Shown: positions 41,009-49,641 of the stretch, in pieces
Position numbering within the stretch: position 1 is the stretch's first letter
Layout: each line of letters begins with the position of its first letter
Assembly (NCBI RefSeq): GCF_003010915.2
Contig: NZ_CP028426.1
Coordinates: 2,666,001 to 2,730,000 of the forward strand
Length of the DNA stretch: 64,000 nucleotides
Source of the DNA: Gulosibacter molinativorax
GTDB taxonomy: Bacteria > Actinomycetota > Actinomycetes > Actinomycetales > Microbacteriaceae
Reading direction: 5' to 3'
Program-made: the position numbers and the translations under genes
Notes under the pieces: generated by a model
The model's database searches: none
What the model saw: only the letters and a program-made list of their open reading frames with translations
What the model was told of the DNA's origin: nothing

Positions 41009-42112
41009 TTGCCGAACCGAATCGAGCACCGACCAGACCCCTCCCCGCAGGATGTTCGACGCTGGCGGCGGTACCTCGCGAACGAGCGCGCGGAGGGCGA
41101 GACCTATCGCCAGCTGGCAAAGAAGCGCACCGGCGAAGAACGCGAAATCTTGCTTGGCCTGGCCGAGGCCGAGAAGCGTCACGAACAGCACTGGATCGAC
41201 AAGCTTGGCCCGCTCGCTGAGAAGACGGTGCGCCCCGACTTCAACACCCGCCTGTTTGGCCTCTTTGCAAAGCGGTTCGGGTCGGTATTCGCGCTCGCGC
41301 TGATGCAGAACTTCGAGGCCCGTACGCCGTATGCCGAGGACCCGGATGCGACCGATCAGATGGAAGCCGACGAGCGGGTCCACGAGGAAGTCGTGCGCTC
41401 GCTCGCGACGCGTTCGCGTGCGCGCATGAGTGGCACGTTCCGCGCCGCGGTATTCGGTGCGAATGACGGTCTCGTCTCGAACCTAGCGCTGGTGCTCGGC
41501 GTCGGCGCGACGGGCGTCTCTTCAGGGGTCATCCTCGCGACCGGTATCTCCGGCCTCCTCGCGGGTGCGCTCTCGATGGCGGCCGGTGAGTACGTGTCGG
41601 TCAGCTCGCAGCGTGAGCTGCTCAACGCATCCACCCCGAACCCCGACACGAGCGAGAAGCTGCCCGCGCTCGACGTGAACGCGAACGAGCTCGCGCTGGT
41701 GTACCGCGCTCGTGGGATGGGTGAGGATGAAGCGAAGGCTCGCGCCGAAGAGACGCTCCGGTTGGCGCAGCGCAACACGCAGCCCGTGCCGGTTGACCAC
41801 CACGGCGGACAGCCGGCGGATCACGAGGAGCTCGGCACCCCGATGGGTGCCGCGACTTCGAGCTTCATGTTCTTCGCGGTCGGTGCGCTCATTCCCGTGC
41901 TGCCGTGGATCTTCGGCCTCGAAGGCATGACCGCGGTGATCGTCTCCGCGGCGATCGTGGGCATTGCGCTGCTGCTCACCGGTGGCATCGTCGGCGTGCT
42001 CTCGGGAGCCACACCGTGGAAACGCGCGCTCCGGCAGCTCATCATCGGATACGGGGCGGCGGCGATTACGTACCTGCTCGGCCTTGCGTTCGGCGGAGTC
42101 GTCTCGGGCTAG
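41009..42112 (+). CDS. VIT1/CCC1 family iron/manganese transporter with N-terminal ferritin-like domain
   Basis: A 367-residue membrane protein. Residues about 20-140 form a ferritin-like (rubrerythrin-type) cytosolic domain with EGETYRQLAKK, GEEREILLGLAEAEKRHEQH and a later MEADERVHEE. The C-terminal part is the VIT1 membrane domain (RAAVFGANDGLVSNLALVLGVGATG, GALSMAAGEYVSVSSQREL, and three hydrophobic segments at the end). It is expected to export Fe2+ or Mn2+. I chose the TTG at 41009 because ACGGAG precedes it and no ATG is available in the conserved range. Confidence 0.87.
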   Translation: MPNRIEHRPDPSPQDVRRWRRYLANERAEGETYRQLAKKRTGEEREILLGLAEAEKRHEQHWIDKLGPLAEKTVRPDFNTRLFGLFAKRFGSVFALALMQNFEARTPYAEDPDATDQMEADERVHEEVVRSLATRSRARMSGTFRAAVFGANDGLVSNLALVLGVGATGVSSGVILATGISGLLAGALSMAAGEYVSVSSQRELLNASTPNPDTSEKLPALDVNANELALVYRARGMGEDEAKARAEETLRLAQRNTQPVPVDHHGGQPADHEELGTPMGAATSSFMFFAVGALIPVLPWIFGLEGMTAVIVSAAIVGIALLLTGGIVGVLSGATPWKRALRQLIIGYGAAAITYLLGLAFGGVVSG

Positions 42113-42140
42113 CCAGGCCAGGTTGCCGGGGCTAGCCAGC

Positions 42141-43295
42141 TCAGGCCCACAGCACGACGAGCAGCGCGGCCTGCTGCGGCACCGTGACGTCCAACCCGGT
42201 CAGCTCCCGGAACCGCTGCAGCCGGTTCGTGAGCGTGTTGCGGTGGCAGAACGTCGCCTCGGCGGCCTCCGAGACGCTGCCGGTCTGCAGATACGCGCGC
42301 ACCGCCGCCAGCAGGTTCTTGCGCTCGGCCGCTCCGCAGACGGCGAGCTGTGGATGCACATCCAGGAAAGTGCCGAGGTTCAGCTCGGTGACTCGGTCAT
42401 GGATGAGCCTGGTCCAGCCGAGCTCGGGGGTCACGGCGTCCTTGGACACGAGCTGCGCGAGCTGAATCGCGAGCGGCACGGCGTGCCGCAGACCCGCAAG
42501 CGTTTCGGCCCGCGGGATGAGCCCGATCGGCAGCTGCTGTAGCGCGTCCAGCCCGAGCTGCTGGGCGATGCTCGGCGCGGGTGGCACCGCAACAAACAAG
42601 ACGAGCGCGGTGTCGAGGTATTGCGCGAATGGGCTGAGGCCCGCGCGCTCGAGGCGCGTGATCTTGGTGCGCAGAGCGGTGATCGCCGCCTCGTCCTCGT
42701 TGGCGGCCGCGACGGCGAACGTCCCGTCGGCGGCTAGACCGAGCGCATCCCCGATCACCTCGAGCCGCTGCGGGGAAAGTTCCTCGCGCCGGAGCAGCTC
42801 TGCGAGGAGTTTCCGCCTCGTCGAACCGGCCTCTTCCTCCATCCGCTTCTCTTCCGCCATATAGGCGAGCTGCGTTTGCCGGACGTAGTTGTCGACGGTG
42901 GTCCAGACGGAGTTGGCGTGCCGAATGAGCAGCTCCGCATCCGAGTCCTCGGCGACTTCGATGATGGAGTTCCACAACACCTGAAAGTCGACCCGAATCG
43001 CGGTCATGAGCGAGGACATTGGCACCTCGGCCCTGGCACGCGTCACGCCCACGTGCGTCGAAATGTCCTCAGTCAGCGCGTGATCGTCGCGCTTGAGTGC
43101 GTCGAGCAGTGCCACAAAGGATGCGAGGGCGGTCGAGCGGATCTCGGCCCACGTGACCGTCGGGTTGGCATAGTCGTCGATTTGGCGCACCTGGTCGACG
43201 AAGCGCTCGACGAGCTCCTCCGGGCTCACGCGTTCGAGGACCGCCACCCAGCGTGACTGGTCCGCATCCGTTGGATCGAGAAGGTGATTCGCCAT
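42141..43295 (-). CDS. PucR/CdaR family transcriptional regulator
   Basis: A 384-residue regulator. The N-terminal 120 residues are helical and sensor-like. A central GGDEF-related region follows (TFAVAAANEDEAAITALRTKI), and the C-terminal PucR helix-turn-helix is AAVRAYLQTGSVSEAAEATFCHRNTLTNRLQRF. The family activates purine, amino-acid and other catabolic genes. It is divergent from an MHS transporter and probably controls that operon. I chose the ATG at 43295, with TACCGT seven bases upstream on the reverse strand (43303-43308), which fits a leaderless start; an earlier ATG at 43403 would run into the transporter promoter. Confidence 0.85.
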   Translation of the reverse strand: MANHLLDPTDADQSRWVAVLERVSPEELVERFVDQVRQIDDYANPTVTWAEIRSTALASFVALLDALKRDDHALTEDISTHVGVTRARAEVPMSSLMTAIRVDFQVLWNSIIEVAEDSDAELLIRHANSVWTTVDNYVRQTQLAYMAEEKRMEEEAGSTRRKLLAELLRREELSPQRLEVIGDALGLAADGTFAVAAANEDEAAITALRTKITRLERAGLSPFAQYLDTALVLFVAVPPAPSIAQQLGLDALQQLPIGLIPRAETLAGLRHAVPLAIQLAQLVSKDAVTPELGWTRLIHDRVTELNLGTFLDVHPQLAVCGAAERKNLLAAVRAYLQTGSVSEAAEATFCHRNTLTNRLQRFRELTGLDVTVPQQAALLVVLWA

Positions 43296-43392
43296 AACAT
43301 CCACGGTAAGGGCGTTTGCACAATCTGGCGAGGAAATCGGCGAACTTTGCCCCGAGCATCCGGGCATTACCACTGGCACGGTAGTAGTCACG

Positions 43393-43411
43393 GTATCGCT
43401 CACGGCGATAC
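43393..43411. promoter_or_regulatory. Inverted repeat, candidate PucR-type operator before the transporter gene
   Basis: GTATCGC-TCACG-GCGATAC, perfect 7-base arms, lies 20 bases before the transporter start codon in the divergent region. Confidence 0.5.
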
Positions 43412-43430
43412 GACCAACAAAGGAGTGGTC

Positions 43431-44765
43431 TTGAGTAACGAAACCTCAGCAACCGCGTCGATTGAATACGGCGCGACGAAACAGATTTCCACGAAGGAAG
43501 CGAACAAAGTCGCGATTGGTGCGCTCATCGGCACCGCGATGGAGTGGTACGACTTCTTCCTCTTCAGCGCCGCCGCGGCGCTCGTGTTCAATGTCCAGTA
43601 CTTCCACTCGGAGAACGCGACCGCTGCCGCGATGGCCTCGTTCGCGACCTTCGGTGTGGGTCTTGTCGCCCGCCCCATCGGTGGCCTGATCTTCGGCACG
43701 ATGGGTGACAAGATCGGCCGCCGTAAAGTGCTCCTGATCACGATCGTCGGGATCGGCGTCGTCACCGCGCTCATCGGCATGCTGCCGACCTATCAGGCGA
43801 TCGGCATCGCGGCCCCGATTCTGCTCGTGCTGCTGCGCATCTTCCAGGGCCTGTTCGTCGGTGGCGAGTGGTCGGGCGCGATGACGATCGTGGTCGAGAA
43901 TGCGCCGCTCGAGAAGCGCGCGATGTACGCCGCGATCCCGCAGATCGGCTCGCCGATCGGCACGATCCTCTCCTCCGGTGGCTTCTACGTAATGACCCTG
44001 CTGCTCTCGCAGGAGAGCTTCGACTCGTGGGGCTGGCGCATCCCGTTCCTCGCGGCGATTCCGATGCTGCTTATAGCGGTCTACATCCGTCGTCAGCTCG
44101 AAGAGTCGCCCGTGTTCACCGAGCTCATGGAGCAGGGTGAGACCGTCAAGAGCCCAGTCGCCGAGACGTTCAAGCACTACTGGAAGCACATCTTCATGGG
44201 TATGGCCGCAGGCCTACTCGGTATCGGTGGCTTCTACCTCGTCACCGCGTTCATCGTCTGGTACGGCGTGAATATCCTCGGCTACTCCTCGGAGTTGATG
44301 CTGCTCGGCAGCATGGTCGCGGCGATCGTCGAGATCCCCGTGCTCATCGCCGGTGGCCGACTCGGCGCGAAGTTTGGCGCGAGCCGGGTCATCCTGTGGG
44401 GCGGCATCTTCTCGGCGATCATCGCGGTGCCGAGCTTCCTGATGCTGGAATCGGGCAACCCGGTCCTCGTCGTGCTCAGCATGACCATCGCGGTTGGGGC
44501 GCTCTCGTTCCCGTACGCCGCATCCGGTACCGTCCTCACCGGCCTCTTCCCCGCGAAGACTCGCTACACCGGCGTCGGCATGGCGCAGAACATCGCCGGC
44601 ATGATCTCGGGCTTCATCCCGCTCGCCGCGACCGCGCTCGTCGCATCGGCGGCGAACCACTGGTGGCCCGCGGCAGCGATGCTCGTGTTCCTTTCGCTGT
44701 TCACGGCGTTCTCGGGCCTCATCACGCCGCGCATGAGCGTGAACCTGCCCGGGTTCAAGCACTAG
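43431..44765 (+). CDS. MFS transporter, metabolite:H+ symporter (MHS) family
   Basis: A 444-residue, 12-helix transporter. MEWYDFFLFSAAAALVFN in the first helix, RPIGGLIFGTMGDKIGRRKVL in the loop between helices 2 and 3, and FVGGEWSGAMTIVVENAP are the MHS signature (relatives: ShiA, ProP, KgtP). It likely takes up an organic acid or a related charged compound. The TTG at 43431 follows AAAGGAG. It leads the operon with an amidohydrolase and an M20 hydrolase, so the substrate may be what they degrade; this is inference. Confidence 0.9.
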   Translation: MSNETSATASIEYGATKQISTKEANKVAIGALIGTAMEWYDFFLFSAAAALVFNVQYFHSENATAAAMASFATFGVGLVARPIGGLIFGTMGDKIGRRKVLLITIVGIGVVTALIGMLPTYQAIGIAAPILLVLLRIFQGLFVGGEWSGAMTIVVENAPLEKRAMYAAIPQIGSPIGTILSSGGFYVMTLLLSQESFDSWGWRIPFLAAIPMLLIAVYIRRQLEESPVFTELMEQGETVKSPVAETFKHYWKHIFMGMAAGLLGIGGFYLVTAFIVWYGVNILGYSSELMLLGSMVAAIVEIPVLIAGGRLGAKFGASRVILWGGIFSAIIAVPSFLMLESGNPVLVVLSMTIAVGALSFPYAASGTVLTGLFPAKTRYTGVGMAQNIAGMISGFIPLAATALVASAANHWWPAAAMLVFLSLFTAFSGLITPRMSVNLPGFKH

Positions 44766-44807
44766 CGCCACGCATTAGCACCACCGCCCGGACGAAGGAG
44801 TCTCCCG

Positions 44808-46460
44808 ATGGAAATCGATCTCATTGTCGAAGCCGACACGATCATCACGCTCGACGCCAAGCGGCCCACCGCAACACGGGTGGGCGTGCTTGGCGGGCGG
44901 ATCGTCGGCTTCGACGAAGAGCTCGATGGCGTGACTGCCACCCGTCGGGACTCCTTCCCGGGGCAGGTGCTCGTGCCCGGCTTCATCGACGCCCACTGCC
45001 ACACCACGTGGTGGGGGCTTGGCCTCACCGCGGTGCAGCTCGACCAGGCGCGCGGCCTCGAACACCTCTATTCGATGATCGAGGATGAGGTTAGGCGGCT
45101 CGCAGACGACCCGACCGCGTGGATTCACGGCACGGGCTTCAACCAGAAGCATCACGGGGGCGAGTACCCGGACATCGCGCGCCTCGACGAGATCACGGGA
45201 GAGCACCCGCTGTACCTGCGGCACACGTCGGGGCACGCATCCATCACCAATACCGCGACGCTGAAGCTGATCGGCGCACTCGACGAGGGCTTCGAGAACC
45301 CGGTCGGCGGCGAGGTCGTGCGGGATGCGAATGGCCACCCGACGGGGCTCCTCGACGAGGCGGCGCAGAGCCTCATCCAGTCGATGCTGCTGCCGTACTC
45401 CGCCGAGGAAATCGCGCGGGCCCTGGATGCGGCGACGCGGCGATACGCGGCCGAGGGCATCACGAGTTTCACCGAGGCTGGAGTCGGCGGCGGCTGGATC
45501 GGCCACAGCCCGATCGAGGTCGCGGGATATCAGCTCGCGAAGGCATCGGATCGGCTGCACGCGCGAGCGCAGCTCATGCCCGCGATCGACTCGCTCACGA
45601 TGCTCGAGGGCAATGCGGGCGACTTCCGCGGGGCCGGCCACGGCCTGACTGCCGCGCTCGGCGTCGGCCCCGGTTTCGGCACCGACTGGATCAGGCTCGG
45701 CCACGTCAAGGCGTTCATGGACGGTTCGCTGCTTGGCAAGACTGCCGCCGTGACCGAGGACTACTGCGGGCACGACCACAATCGCGGCTACCTGCTCAAC
45801 ACTCCCGAGCAGTATCGCGAGGATGTGCTGGCCACCTACCGCGCGGGCTGGCCGGTCGCGCTGCACGCGATCGGGGATGCGGGGATCGACATGGCCCTGG
45901 ATTTGATCGAGGAGTGCCAGGACACTTACGGCGTGAACGACGTGCCGAACCGAGTCGAGCACTTCGGCATCGCTCGACCGGATCAGGTCGAGCGGGCCGG
46001 GCGGCTGCGGATTACGGTGACGCCGCAGGCCGGGTTCATCGGTCCGCTCGGGGACCAGTTCGCGAAGAACGTCGGACCCGAGCGCGAGGGCTGGCTATAC
46101 CGCGGGCGCTCCGTCGTCGAAGCCGGTGCAATTCTCGCCGGGTCGAGCGACCTGCCGGTGGCGGACAACAACATCCGCCGCGGCATGCAGACCGCGGTCG
46201 ACCGGCTCACCGAGAACGGGCTCGTGCTTGGACCCGAGGAGGGCCTCACCCCCGAACAGGCGCTGCGCTCGTACACCGAGTGGGGCGCGATCGGCACCGG
46301 ACAGATCGCCGACAAGGGCACGCTCGAGCGCGGCAAGCTCGCCGACTTCGTCGTGCTCTCGGATTCGCCGCTCACGTGCGACAGCATCGCCAAGCTCGAC
46401 GTCATCGCGACGTTCGTTGGCGGCGCCGCAACCTACGACTCACGCGCCAATGCACGCTAA
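44808..46460 (+). CDS. Amidohydrolase, YtcJ-type (first paralogue)
   Basis: A 550-residue metal-dependent hydrolase of the amidohydrolase superfamily (YtcJ/D-aminoacylase-like). The metal site begins with DAHCH (61-65), and a composite beta-sandwich domain is made by both ends. Further blocks include TSFTEAGVGGGWIGHSP, YCGHDHNRGYLL, ALHAIGDAGIDMALD and GSSDLPVADN. It shares many identical blocks with the paralogue at 53756, so the two come from duplication. It is downstream of the transporter and just before an M20 hydrolase gene. The substrate is unknown. Confidence 0.88.
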   Translation: MEIDLIVEADTIITLDAKRPTATRVGVLGGRIVGFDEELDGVTATRRDSFPGQVLVPGFIDAHCHTTWWGLGLTAVQLDQARGLEHLYSMIEDEVRRLADDPTAWIHGTGFNQKHHGGEYPDIARLDEITGEHPLYLRHTSGHASITNTATLKLIGALDEGFENPVGGEVVRDANGHPTGLLDEAAQSLIQSMLLPYSAEEIARALDAATRRYAAEGITSFTEAGVGGGWIGHSPIEVAGYQLAKASDRLHARAQLMPAIDSLTMLEGNAGDFRGAGHGLTAALGVGPGFGTDWIRLGHVKAFMDGSLLGKTAAVTEDYCGHDHNRGYLLNTPEQYREDVLATYRAGWPVALHAIGDAGIDMALDLIEECQDTYGVNDVPNRVEHFGIARPDQVERAGRLRITVTPQAGFIGPLGDQFAKNVGPEREGWLYRGRSVVEAGAILAGSSDLPVADNNIRRGMQTAVDRLTENGLVLGPEEGLTPEQALRSYTEWGAIGTGQIADKGTLERGKLADFVVLSDSPLTCDSIAKLDVIATFVGGAATYDSRANAR

Positions 46461-46480
46461 GAACAACTAAGGACACTCAA

Positions 46481-47728
46481 ATGGCTCAGACCCCAGAATT
46501 TCTCCACGACTTCCGCTCGATGAGCACGATCGGCGCGACCGCCGGTGGCGGTGTCGACCGCCAGGCCGCGACCGTGGCTGACGGCCAGACCCGCAACTGG
46601 TTCCGCGGCCTCGTCGAGGGCTACGGCTTTGACGTTCGCTACGACCAGGTCGGCAACCAGTTCGCGCTGCTCGAGCTTGTTCCTGGGGCCCCGTACATCG
46701 CGGTCGGCTCGCACCTCGACTCGCAGCCCCTCGGCGGCCGTTTCGACGGCGCCTACGGCGTGCTCGCCGGCGCCCACGCGGCGAAGGCGCTCGCGGCGCT
46801 CGGCATCGACGGCACGGGCGAGGCGAAGTTCAACATCGCGGTGGTGAACTGGTTTAACGAAGAGGGCTGCCGGTTCAAGCCCTCGATGATGGGCAGCTCG
46901 GTGTTCACCGGCAAGCTCGCGGCCGAGCAGGTGCTCGAGACGACCGACCCGAAGGGCGTGACGGTGCGCGAGGCGCTCGAGGCGATCGGCACGATCGGCG
47001 ACTTCACGCTCGACGTCGCTGCCTACGTCGAGATTCACATCGAGCAGGGCCGCTCGCTCGACGACACCGGCGTGCAGATCGGCGTGGTCGAGTCGACCTG
47101 GGCGGCGAACAAGTACGAGTATCGTGTGATCGGCGACCAGAGCCACACGGGCGCGACCGTGATCGCGGACCGTAAGGATGCGCTGCTCGGCGCGGCGGGG
47201 ATGATCGTCGCGGCTCGCGACGTCGCGGATCAGTTCACGGACGCTGACGAGATGGTCGTCACCTCGTGCGGTGAGATCAAGGTGTTCCCGAACTCGCCCG
47301 TCGTCGTGGCGAGCGACGTCGAGCTGCTCATCGACATTCGCAGTACGAGCGTCGATCGCCTCGCCGAGGCCGATGCCGAGCTCATCCGCCGCTTCGAGGA
47401 GGCTGCGAAGCGCGCCGACGTCGTGCTCGAGCGCGGCAAGGAGCACATCTGGGGCGCCAACGAGTACGACAAACGCGGGCAGGAGCTCGCCGCCGCGGCG
47501 GCGGATTCGCTCGGGCTCTCGCACAGCCAGGTGCGCACGCTCGCCGGCCACGACTCGACGAACCTCAAGGACATGGTGCCCACCATCATGCTCTTCGTCC
47601 CGAGCGTGGACGGCATCACCCACAACGAGAAGGAACTCACCAAGGATGAGGACATGCTCGCGGGTGTCGAGCTCCTCACCGAGGTGCTGCGCCGCGTCGC
47701 CGCGGGCAAGTTCGTCGCGGCCGCGTAG
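46481..47728 (+). CDS. Zinc-dependent M20 family hydrolase, N-carbamoyl-L-amino acid amidohydrolase-like
   Basis: A 415-residue metallohydrolase of the HyuC/AllC type (M20 fold). Metal ligands are H78 and D80 (GSHLDSQP), D89 (GRFDGAYG) and E127/E128 (FNEEGCRF). EIHIEQG and QSHTGATVIADRKDALLGAA follow in the dimerisation region, and the end contains GHDSTNLKDMVPTIMLFVPS. The family removes carbamoyl or ureido groups from carbamoyl-amino acids, ureidoglycolate or allantoate. The ATG at 46481 follows AAGGA; the longer reading to 45119 runs through the amidohydrolase gene. It is most likely co-transcribed with the MHS transporter and amidohydrolase. Confidence 0.88.
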   Translation: MAQTPEFLHDFRSMSTIGATAGGGVDRQAATVADGQTRNWFRGLVEGYGFDVRYDQVGNQFALLELVPGAPYIAVGSHLDSQPLGGRFDGAYGVLAGAHAAKALAALGIDGTGEAKFNIAVVNWFNEEGCRFKPSMMGSSVFTGKLAAEQVLETTDPKGVTVREALEAIGTIGDFTLDVAAYVEIHIEQGRSLDDTGVQIGVVESTWAANKYEYRVIGDQSHTGATVIADRKDALLGAAGMIVAARDVADQFTDADEMVVTSCGEIKVFPNSPVVVASDVELLIDIRSTSVDRLAEADAELIRRFEEAAKRADVVLERGKEHIWGANEYDKRGQELAAAAADSLGLSHSQVRTLAGHDSTNLKDMVPTIMLFVPSVDGITHNEKELTKDEDMLAGVELLTEVLRRVAAGKFVAAA

Positions 47729-47766
47729 CCGCTGCGAAGCTGCGAGCGACCGTCGTCGGCGCCTGG

Positions 47767-48588
47767 TTACTCCGGCGCGCCGACGACGAGCTGGCCCGAC
47801 TGCGAGCCCTGAGTCACGGTGACCGTCTGGGTCGCGCCGGCGTACTCGAACTCACACTGGAATGACTCGCCCTGCTCGACCTTGATCCAGGCCGGGCACT
47901 GCACCTCGCTGAGGTCGCTGAGCCCGTAGTCGTCGCGGAGGACGGCGACGACCTCCCGCTCGACGGCTTGCGTGCTGTAGCTCCCCATCTGGTCGGCATA
48001 CGTGTAGCCCGCGATTGCGCCCGCCGCGATGCCGATCGGGAGGAGGAGCGACAGGACCACGACGGTCGCCCGCGCGCCTCGGCCGCGCTTGCGGTCTCGT
48101 TTCGCATTCGCTGGGCCCGGAAGCACGGGTACCTGACTCGTCCCGGGGTGAGCGCTCGTGTGGCTACCGGTGTGAGTAGTGCCGTAACTCGGATAGGGCT
48201 GGGGCTGGCCATATTGCGGCTGCGGCCGGTTCGGCTGGCCGTACTGCGCGTGGGATTGACCCGCGTAGCCTCCCGACTGGTGGCCAGAGCCAGATTGGCC
48301 CGAGCCGGATTGGCCAGAATATGAGGTGGGGCGAAACGTGCCGGCGCCGCCCGCATCCTGGCCCGTCGAGCCCGCGCGGTACGCGGGGCGATTCGTGCCA
48401 GGGCCGTTCCAGCCGGAGCTTGAGCTCGCGCTCGTTCCCGTGCCGCTCGCACCCTGCGAATCAACGCCCGCGGATGCCTGAAACGCCGCCGAGGGCGAGG
48501 CCGAGGCATCGAGGTCGGGCAGCTTCGGCATGTCCTGCTGCGGTTCGCGCGAGTCGTCGGATGCGCCGTCTGTGGGGGTGTGCGTCAT
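47767..48588 (-). CDS. Membrane protein with C-terminal DUF4333 domain
   Basis: A 273-residue protein with three parts. There is a low-complexity, Ser/Gly/Gln/Pro-rich cytosolic N-terminus (residues about 1-160, with repeated QSGSG and QYGQP units), a single membrane segment (about 174-196), and an extracytoplasmic DUF4333 domain (C-terminal 75 residues with two Cys, in EVQCPAW and SFQCEFEY, probably a disulfide). The function is unknown; the domain is common in actinobacterial surface proteins. The start follows GAGGAA. It is the last gene of a three-gene reverse-strand group with a lipoprotein and a protease. Confidence 0.82.
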   Translation of the reverse strand: MTHTPTDGASDDSREPQQDMPKLPDLDASASPSAAFQASAGVDSQGASGTGTSASSSSGWNGPGTNRPAYRAGSTGQDAGGAGTFRPTSYSGQSGSGQSGSGHQSGGYAGQSHAQYGQPNRPQPQYGQPQPYPSYGTTHTGSHTSAHPGTSQVPVLPGPANAKRDRKRGRGARATVVVLSLLLPIGIAAGAIAGYTYADQMGSYSTQAVEREVVAVLRDDYGLSDLSEVQCPAWIKVEQGESFQCEFEYAGATQTVTVTQGSQSGQLVVGAPE

Positions 48589-48609
48589 GGTCAGTTCCTC
48601 GCTGCTCGG

Positions 48610-49641
48610 CTAGACCGAACCGATCTTTTGCAAAAACTCTTCGAGCTGCGCCGTCGTCGTGATGCGGTACAGGTCGTCCTGGGGAATGTCGCCAGCCGCG
48701 ACCGGCACCATGTCCGCGGATGCGGACGTGCTCGTGAGCTCGAAGCCGATCTGCAGCGACAACTCGCGGCCGGATTCATCCTTGAGCACACCGTTGACCT
48801 CGATCTTCGTGACAATCCCGTCCGGGTTGACCCAGAGGTGCATCGGGATGAGGGTGTCGCGCATCGCCTTGCCGTCGAAGCCCTGCACGTTACCCTCGCC
48901 GGTAATCAGGCCGGTGTCGGAGAGCGAGCCGTAGGTGACGGCGGTCGCGAAGTGCTGGTCGCCCGACTCGGAGCGCGAAAGCTGCACCGGCACCGACTCG
49001 AGGTTGTCTCGGGTCAGATTCCATGCATCCACGAGCGCGCAGGTGTAGGCGACGGCAAAGAGCTGGCAGGATGCGGCGGGATCGATCTTGAGGCCGAGGT
49101 CGGGCACGGGCATGCTCACCCAGGTCTTGCCGTCCGCGATCTCTTCCTTGATCTTGTCGCCGAGCAAGTAGAAGGTCTCGCCCGACCCTTCCTCGTGCGA
49201 TTGATCGAACGAGTAGCCGTCCATGTCGGTGAACAGGCGCGACACGTAGCTCTCGCCGCTCACCGAGGTCTCGTACTCCATGTGCAGCGTCAGGTCGGTG
49301 GTCTCGAAGTGGTGGTAGCCGACGGCTTGAAACTCGTCGAGGGATGCGAGGCCCGCGGTGACGTCGAGGTTCAGGAGCTCGTCTCCCGCACCCTCGTGGA
49401 AGGTCGTTTTTTCGTCGTGGTGGGCGACGACCCACGGCTCGACCTGGAATCCGAGGCCGAGGTCCTGTCCCGCACCCACGAGCGGCGCGCATCCTGCCAT
49501 CCCCATCGCGAGAAGACCGGCCGTCAGAATGCATAACGCACCTCGATACGCGCGTGCCGCGCTACTCGGTGAGCGGTTCGGTCGGTGAGTAGCCGGAGGC
49601 GTATCGAAGCGAGGCCGGAGTCGACGTTTCACAGCGCTCAC
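48610..49641 (-). CDS. Putative lipoprotein with an unusual signal peptide
   Basis: A 343-residue protein with a lipobox ending AGC (C51), preceded by the hydrophobic stretch ALCILTAGLLAMGM. The N-terminal 35 residues before it are long for a signal peptide. Residues about 11-34 are encoded by two REP-like hairpin units in inverted orientation (49542-49609). The mature part (about 290 residues) resembles LppX/LprAFG-like lipoproteins in size and beta-rich pattern but is not assigned with confidence. The GTG at 49641 overlaps the protease stop codon (GTGA), so they are coupled. Confidence 0.72.
   Translation of the reverse strand: MSAVKRRLRPRFDTPPATHRPNRSPSSAARAYRGALCILTAGLLAMGMAGCAPLVGAGQDLGLGFQVEPWVVAHHDEKTTFHEGAGDELLNLDVTAGLASLDEFQAVGYHHFETTDLTLHMEYETSVSGESYVSRLFTDMDGYSFDQSHEEGSGETFYLLGDKIKEEIADGKTWVSMPVPDLGLKIDPAASCQLFAVAYTCALVDAWNLTRDNLESVPVQLSRSESGDQHFATAVTYGSLSDTGLITGEGNVQGFDGKAMRDTLIPMHLWVNPDGIVTKIEVNGVLKDESGRELSLQIGFELTSTSASADMVPVAAGDIPQDDLYRITTTAQLEEFLQKIGSV
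49542..49609. repeat. Two REP-like hairpin units in inverted orientation inside a lipoprotein gene
   Basis: The reverse copy CTCGATACGCGCG...CTACTC (49542-49573) and the forward copy GTGAGTAGCCGGAGGCGTATCGAAG (49585-49609) match units at 2061-2160, 4512-4542 and 51872-51898. They are translated as part of the signal peptide region. Confidence 0.75.

Noticed and set aside
45119-46480. Long upstream extension of the M20 hydrolase frame
   Set aside because: It runs through the amidohydrolase gene in another frame; the true start at 46481 has a ribosome binding site and the family N-terminus.
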